NCBI GenBank assembly: GCA_911728435.2
Contig: OU452216.1
Location: forward strand, 923,981-987,980
Length of the DNA: 64,000 bases
Reading direction: 5' to 3'
DNA from: Apoderus coryli
Lineage: Eukaryota > Arthropoda > Insecta > Coleoptera > Attelabidae
Of the stretch, positions 57,425 through 64,000 are shown piece by piece. The position numbers were made by a program, and so were the translations under genes. The notes under the pieces are model-generated. The model searched no databases and had not been told where the DNA came from. It worked only from the letters and a program-made list of their open reading frames with translations. Within the stretch, counting starts at the first letter, position 1; every line of letters starts with the position of its first letter.

Positions 57425-58300
57425 ATAAACTATATAATATACACTGCGTCCAAGATAAGAATTGGATAGCATTGGAATCAATAGGAGTTATACACAAAAT
57501 TACACAATTTAAACACTTTTTAAATGGTGTTTTCAAAAGTAAAGTAACTTTAGCCGTTTTCGAGAATTTTTTAAAAAAATAATTTTCTGGGATTTTGTTT
57601 TTATATATTTCTGACATTATTTTTTCAGATATAAAAATTTCATGTTTTTATATCCAGCCCTTTTTTATTGTTAGTTTTTGAGGAGAAAAAGATAGCGTCC
57701 ACAAATTTTCACTATGACGACGTCTCGTTTTTAAAAATCATCATTAACTTGTTTTTTTTTTCAATACGGCCCTGGATTTTTTATTGTACAATTTAAAGCC
57801 ATTTTCAATTCAAAAATAGGTGGTATATCAGATGCAATGGTTTAAACAAGTTTTCAGTGTTTTTAGGTGTTGAAATTTTTTTTGCTTTTTGAGGTTAATA
57901 AAAAACGCCTTTCTCACATGAATGTTTTACGTAAAATAAGTAGGTACCAAACTATGGCGATTTTTCTTGAATAATTTTAAATAAGAGCTAAAAACACTGA
58001 AAACTTGTTTACACCATTATGTGTAATGAAAAAAATAACAAGTTGATGATGGGTTTTCAAAAACGGAACGTCGTAGTGAAAATTTGTAAACCCTGTCTTT
58101 TTCTCCTCAAAAAGTAACAATGAGAAAATACTTTTTATTTTTTTATATCGAGAAAAATAATGTCAAAAATAAATAAAAACTAAAATCGCAAAAAATCGTT
58201 TTTCCAAGAATTTTCGAAAACGGCTCAGTCTTTGCTGTGTCATATTAGACCGTAAATAGGTTTGAATCTTCGTAAAGTCCCGAAAAACTCCGAATGGTGA
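57425..58300. mobile_element. ~0.85-kb foldback element
   Basis: Arms mirror about 57,955: CCGTTTTCGAGAATT / AATTTTCGAAAACGG, TTTTTGAGGAGAAAAAGA / TCTTTTTCTCCTCAAAAA, AAATTTTCACTATGACGACG / CGTCGTAGTGAAAATTT and AAACAAGTTTTCAGTGTTTT / AAAACACTGAAAACTTGTTT. No coding. Confidence 0.85.
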
Positions 58301-58908
58301 AAAATAATTTTATACCTTTAAAAAACTCTGAAAATTATTGTTTCAGGTGGTTCCAAGTATAGAGCTCTAATTAATTGTTCTTAACGGAAACATTTGCTGT
58401 GAAACGGGATGAGTATACATAAATACCAAAATCACTATTGGGGCTCCGCCGTCATAGCTATTTGACTATGGGGGCTCGTGCCCCATTGTCCAAATTTCTT
58501 GGCCTGGATATAAAATCAACTTTGCTGTTTTATATCTATGGCCCGACCATGGTAACTACCTAACTTTTACCTATAGGAAAGAGATAGTTAAATAACATAA
58601 CAATATCTACCTAAACCTATTCATAAAATTAAACCTTTTCCTTAATCTCTATTTGATGCCATCTGACCTGCCAAATTTGTATGAGATTATATGTAAGTTA
58701 CATTTAGGTACTTACCCAACCCATATACTCTTGTTACCTGTGAAACTAATAAATATTGTGGTTGTATCTGCCAAATTTCAGTATTATAGAAACAACGTAC
58801 CGACCTGTATATATATTTTTATAAAATATAGAATCGTTATATCCAGACATTTTCAAAAACATTAACTGTTAAGCAGTTTAAAATCTAAAGTGTTAAAGAA
58901 TAATAATA
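58301..58908. other. Upstream region of the PHF21A-like gene
   Basis: No gene seen. 58,435-58,500 (GGGGCTCCGCCGTCATAGC..ATGGGGGCTC) is GC-richer. A promoter may lie here, but no clear core motif decides it. Confidence 0.35.
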
Positions 58909-61900
58909 ATGAGTAATACACCGATACCTTTAGTGCTGCCTTTACATTCATTTGCTACACAAAATACGTTAGATATCAAAAGTATCCCAAAGCAAATGAA
59001 TAAATCAGAGAACAAGAAGAAAAATGCAGCAATGACGGATATAGTCAGAAAAAATCCTGTGAGACAAGCAAGATTGAGAAGGTCACGAAGAAATTCACCA
59101 GACGAATTGTTTGGGGACGAATTAGCATTTTTGGATGATTTTGATGGCGAAAATAGGGTAAGTTTCATAAAAATTTGTAATATTTGTTCATCATTTGTGA
59201 AAATAATCAGATATTGCTTGATAAACCTTCACGTTACTAACCATTATTCTCTCAAAGAATTAGAATATATGGTTTAAACAAGTTTTTAGCTGTTATTTAA
59301 AATTATTCAAGAGAAATCGCCTTAGTTCGGCACTTAACTGATTGAATGCAGAGTAGCAGGTTTTGCAAAAAAATTCTTTCGTCACTACACACAATTATTG
59401 TGCGTAAAACATTCATGTGAGAAAGGCGATTTTTAATAACTTCAAAAAGCACAAAAATTTCAACTAAATTTAAAAAACCGCGTACAGAATAAAATGTTGT
59501 ACTGAGAAAGAAATAAATGGGCAAATAATAATCAATACTTGTCATAGATGCGTATTTTATTATTGCGGCATCAGAATATGTTTGGGTATCTATCATATGA
59601 TATATCTTATTATTAACATATCATCAGGTTTTCAGTTTTCGTTCTACCTAATAATTTTAAGCAATAAAGTACTTTTTGAAGTTGTTCTTGTGTAATAAGT
59701 AGGTATAAGCTAAAAATATAGGTAATACAAAATTACATCAAGCGGAGTGGAAAATATTATTTTTTAATAATTATGAATTAATTTATTAATTACTTTGAGT
59801 CATTCAAATGTCTTAAAAAAAAGTTAAAAATTAAGACAACTACATATTAAAAACTTGGATATACCAATAGACATGTGTCACGTGACATAACTTACCCTGC
59901 AATATTATTTTTAAAGTGGTTTTTACACGTCAGAATGATGATTTAATTAAATTTTATTCTTTCGGGTCTTGATTATAATATAAAATAAAATTCTTACGGT
60001 ATCCTTTTTATTCATAAAAATGTCGTTATCATGTCTTGCAATGAAATCTTATAGATACTACTTGTTGTTTTATTCTCGGAAGAAGACAATATGGCGGGAT
60101 TTTTTAATTTTAAATATTTTTATAAAATACAATAATTTTAATTACTATAAATTATAACAATAATGGTTTTATTATTATAAATTAAGGATGTATTGCAATT
60201 TATCTATTTTATACCTATACCTAGGTATACAATTTTAAGGCTGACTGTTTATACGTTAGGCTCTGTTGGTACCTACGAAAACTTATTCACACTTCTTGTA
60301 TAATTGAATCTCACTAAAAGGAAATTTATTTGAATTAAAAACAACACAAATTCTACGGATTCTTTCAAAACTAATATATAGAAATAGCAGTTGGTTTTTT
60401 CGTAGTACGATATTTGTCTACGGGCTTAAATAAAAGCAGTAGGTAGCTTTGAAACACTTTATTGATTCTCGAAGATTAATCCAATTTATTAAATCCCTGG
60501 TCAGGTCTGAAATGTACATAAGGTTCCATGAAGCTGTAATTTTCTGAAGGCCATCGATTCCCTAATTTTTCATCTTCCACTATTTCTCATTTTAAAACTG
60601 ACTTTGAAAACTTTGATTGCAAACATTTTCATACAATTGTAAATTCTGACTTATCAATATGCAATAAGAGCGCTTCTTGATTACGTACCTACGTCCAACA
60701 ATCAACAGCACTGGTTTCGGTGACAACTTTCTATTCTAATGGATAACGTCCACAATAATTATTATTTTTGTACCAATTTTACTATTATTCTGCTCTATTA
60801 ATCCAATAAATTTGACAACATTTTAGGGGCTGTATCAGAAATCCAAAGTTGAAGCCGACAATGACGATATTAAGAAGGAAAGATCGAAATCCAGAAACAT
60901 CCAAAAAAAAGGAAAAGCTAAAATTGTTAAAAGTGCTACTGAAATTGCAAGTGGCCGAAATTCAATAACTCCAATACCGCAACCAGAGCGTCAACCAGTG
61001 TTGCCACACGATATTACGCAGGTGAAGTTTCTGGGTTTTCTTGGACTGGTCCCGCATGAGGAATTCAAGGAGATCGAAAAGGAGATGGAAAAGAAACGGG
61101 ATGGGAGAAAACGTCGAAGTACCGCCAATCCAAAATACGCGTATCGAAAAGAAAGGGATTTGAATACACAACTAGTGAGTTCTAACAAATGTCAGAAACG
61201 TAAGCGTACAATCTCCTCAGCAAATAAGCGTCAAGCCACACGAAAACGTCAGAAATCTCAATCACCTCCATCCCCAGCTAGTAGTTTGACAGCAAAGCCA
61301 TCTAGATCGCCAAAAACACACGGTAGCGGTAACAGCGCTATGGTTAAAGCAGAGGGTGTTTTGGAAGGTCCTACTGCTGTTAATGATAACGCGAAATCAT
61401 TGTATACGTCATTCACGAACCTTCAGAATTTACCGAGTGGATTGATTATCGAACCTGGTAGTAGTTCGGCAGATTGTAAGATGTGCGTTATAAGCAAGCA
61501 ACCTGGTAAGTTTCTTTGATTTTTCTATGTATGTAGATTGAGGAGAATGAGACTGGCAAGCATAATATTTAATCCTGTAATCCTACTTTACTGAGTAGCG
61601 ATCCTACACCGCAGGTAGTTAATATACTAAACAGCCAATCTATGATAAATATCTATGAGATATTCATCAATTATTATTCTTTGATTTGCTTGAATTAGTT
61701 ATAATTCCACCAAATTATCTTTACTAGCATAGGTTTCAAAATATTATGTCCATTTATATAGAGCTATCTCCAAATAGCGTTGTCCACCAATTTTAATAAA
61801 AGGATGTGTCATAAATAAAACGAGAGACCGTATTATTTATTTACAAATTGCTTGGTACATAAAGTAACAAGACTTTTAGTTATGTTGGAAATTTGTTTCA

Positions 61901-63417
61901 CACTACCATGCTTTCATCAGACGTGCCATTTCGTTGATCCACAATTCATCTGTGGTGATCGACAGGCAGTGTGACACAAATTTCCACGGCCCGTCTGGTG
62001 AAAGCATGGTAATGGGAAACAAATTTCCAACATAATTAAAAGTCTTGTTACTTTCAGGGAATTCGGGCGTATCTAGTGTTGGCAATATGATTTAATGGAG
62101 TTGATACTTCTTTTCCGGCCATCGTTTGTGAACTGTGTTTCACCGGGCATATTGACTGATCACACTAGATGTCGCCAGAAATATTTTGTTGTCACCTATT
62201 ATTTATTTTTGGGGATATATTCATTTATACTCTCTAAGTATCTTGATATCAGTAACAGAGTAAATCAAGCGAGAAGCTATGGCTGAGTTAGTTTTATAGA
62301 TTGATATTTATGTACATTTTTCCGGCACTAGCACTAAAAACAATTTAAGCAACCTTCAATATTATACGATTTGTATCTGAAAAATGTTCAAGATGTATCT
62401 AAATACTTTGACCTATCTTCAAATAACATTACACACAATTAATAACCAACGATATTTCGTAAATCATTTTTAGCTGATTCTGGTTTTAGAGCTATGTCGG
62501 TATATCAATTTTTTGAAAACGTCAATTTTCTAATATATCCTGCGCTATCTTCAATTTCACACACCGCATTTATGTTAATAGCCTTATAATAATTTGTTTT
62601 TAGGTGTTTTATCCAAATGCGAGAGCTGTACGAATGCATTCCACACTAGCTGCGATAATCCGCCACTAACCCATACACCACGACTGGACAATGTCGTATT
62701 GGAAAGGATAAACGTACTGTTGGCGTACTAAATGTCCCATCTGGTATAAGTGTTTCATATGTGACAACAGCAGACGTTTCAGGTTAGAACCATAATACAC
62801 ACAATCACAGCACAGATGTTTCTGTCGACAATACTTCTTGTGGTCGACGTCTTGTTGTTTTCGCATGTGTATGTGAGGATCATTATTAATTTGTTATAAA
62901 TGTTAAAGTTTACAAACGCCACTTAACGCAATGATTTGGCATACGTACATTTAAGTCGGAAACACTTTGTATATGTCTTATTTTTTTTATTTTAATTCAA
63001 CCATTGTTTAAGACTAAAAGCTTGAATTCGGTGTTTTCCCCTTTCTAATTATACCACCAAGTCGTTCAAAGCGTATTTTTTAAATTATTGCAACCGCTTA
63101 CTACTATTACAAGCAAGAAATAATGTGATTTTTTTGTTTGGAATGTTTACAACAAATTAATCAATGAATTTAATCAATTTTTCTATCAAGTGCATTGTCT
63201 TAAACTCTCAATTCGCCAGACATAAATTAATTTCTTTAGTTTTGATTTTCGAAAATATAAAAAAGAATAATTTCAATTATGCCAATTAAGTTAATAGAAA
63301 GAACGACTTTTAGAAGCTAAAACGAATTTAACAGCGGAACTGACTCAGTTACAAAATCACCATTCAGAACTAACGATTTTGTTAAAAAATCAGAAAAGCG
63401 AACAAGAGGAATTGTAA
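58909..63417 (+). CDS. PHF21A/BHC80-like PHD-finger protein gene (apparent frameshift in PHD exon)
   Basis: Four exons: 58,909-59,157 (83 codons, then GGGTAAGT), 60,827-61,505, 62,604-62,782 and 63,314-63,417; borders are GT-AG. Exon 2 has VKFLGFLGLVPHEEFKEI and KRRSTANPKYAY, closely matching the LGLV.H...EI..KR..RKRRTTANP.Y block of vertebrate PHF21A, then a Lys/Arg/Ser-rich tail. The PHD finger spans the exon 2/3 junction: CKMC, then CESCTNAFHTSC (C-x2-C-x11-C-x2-C-x4-H-x2-C). After DNPPLTH the frame stops at 62,729-62,731. One base later the alternative frame gives QCRIGKDKRTVGVLNVPS and splices in phase to exon 4, a coiled coil (AELTQLQNHHSELTILLKN). In vertebrates PHF21A reads unmethylated H3K4 in the LSD1-CoREST complex. 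Either a pseudogene or an assembly indel. Confidence 0.8.
59266..59465 (-). repeat. Fragment of the 57.4-58.3 kb foldback inside intron 1
   Basis: AAACATTCATGTGAGAAAGGCG and GGTTTAAACAAGTTTTTAGC match 57,880-58,020 in inverse orientation and inverse order. Confidence 0.8.
61866..62053. repeat. Inverted repeat in intron 2 of the PHF21A-like gene
   Basis: AGTAACAAGACTTTTAGTTA..GGAAATTTGTTTC and CATGCTTTCATCAGACG pair with their complements at 61,990-62,053 (arms about 60 bases). Likely a small foldback transposon. Confidence 0.88.
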
Positions 63418-64000
63418 TGCGCTACCGAAGCCAAATTATTAAGTTTATTGAGCATTTTAAGAAGCTTTTGGATAAAACTGTTGGTTCGTCATAGTTTATT
63501 AGATGCCGTTTCATTATTTAGTTTTTAATTAGTACAATATTTGTAATTAAGTAGTTTATTAATAGATAATTAGTTGTTCTTCCAAGACTGATTGATCAAC
63601 TTTATTTAGGAATGTTTTTTAATAATAATAGTAATAATTAATTATGTTATTATATTTATATATTGATTTTTCAAAAAATAAATGCAATAATAAATACGTG
63701 TTCGTTTATTAATTAATGGTTAGAGAGTGCAATAGTGCCACAAGACTATAAGAATCCTGGAGATATAAACGCCCAAGACTATAAGGCCAACAGAGGTAGG
63801 AATCTGTTCCAAATGAAAATTAATGAATTTTTACATTTTGGTTCACACTTAAGCAATTAATCTTACTAATCACAGTAAAACAAAAAAAACACTAATGAGA
63901 TGAGACAATAGTTTGTAGTTGTGGATCAATTTTACTTGTACCTACCAATTATCAAATATTTATTTTATTTATTATTATTGTTTTACATACACATAGTTAC
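63418..64000. other. Downstream region
   Basis: After the exon 4 TAA, a frame from ATG 63,416 (RYRSQIIKFIEHFKKLLDK) continues for about 25 codons and looks like more coiled coil; it may be the true C-terminus after a second small shift. Beyond 63,500 no feature is seen, apart from a repeated CAAGACTATAAG near 63,739 and 63,775. Confidence 0.4.

Overview
The window is eukaryotic and insect-like. It is AT-rich, with short consensus-bounded introns (GTAAGT/TTTAG). It is dominated by nested transposons: a non-LTR retrotransposon with a PHD/coiled-coil ORF1, BEL/Pao, hAT, Tc1/mariner, a Mutator-like foldback, and many TA-flanked miniature elements ending in TACAGGGTG or TACCGGGTG. The mix suggests a large TE-rich insect genome such as a beetle or hemipteran; I cannot name the species.

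Layout: 1-4.5 kb holds an antisense LINE (ORF1, endonuclease, RT running off the left edge) and a fragment of a second LINE. From 4.5 to 15.7 kb there are palindromic miniature elements, a short tandem repeat family and GC-rich hairpins. A 2.7-kb segment at 11.33-14.06 kb holds a decayed Tc1/IS630-like transposase and is directly duplicated at 15.7-26.05 kb. The second copy is split by a 7,628-bp foldback element (15,890-23,517). That element has matching long terminal inverted repeats, mirror-image arrays of ~156-bp units, a decayed Ulp1-type protease in its middle and a perfect 9-bp target duplication; the first copy preserves the empty site. 26.5-28.2 kb is a broken hAT transposase and 29.2-33.14 kb a broken BEL/Pao pol, both antisense.

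A second direct duplication (about 33.15-41.31 kb and 51.98-57.40 kb) consists of tandem repeats, miniature elements and unrecognised sequence. The copies differ by a 2.25-kb Tc1/mariner element with one nonsense codon, a 0.2-kb perfect palindrome, a 0.6-kb deletion that removed a hAT scrap, and a long/short form of one MITE. Two host-type genes are visible. An antisense multi-exon SAMD3-like gene (42.04-44.05 kb) lies between the duplications, and a sense PHF21A/BHC80-like PHD-finger gene (58.9-63.4 kb) lies to the right, carrying an apparent one-base frameshift inside its PHD exon.

The best candidate for something new is the 7.6-kb foldback element: it is recent, nearly symmetric, and its internal satellite units repeat a motif found at its own tips.
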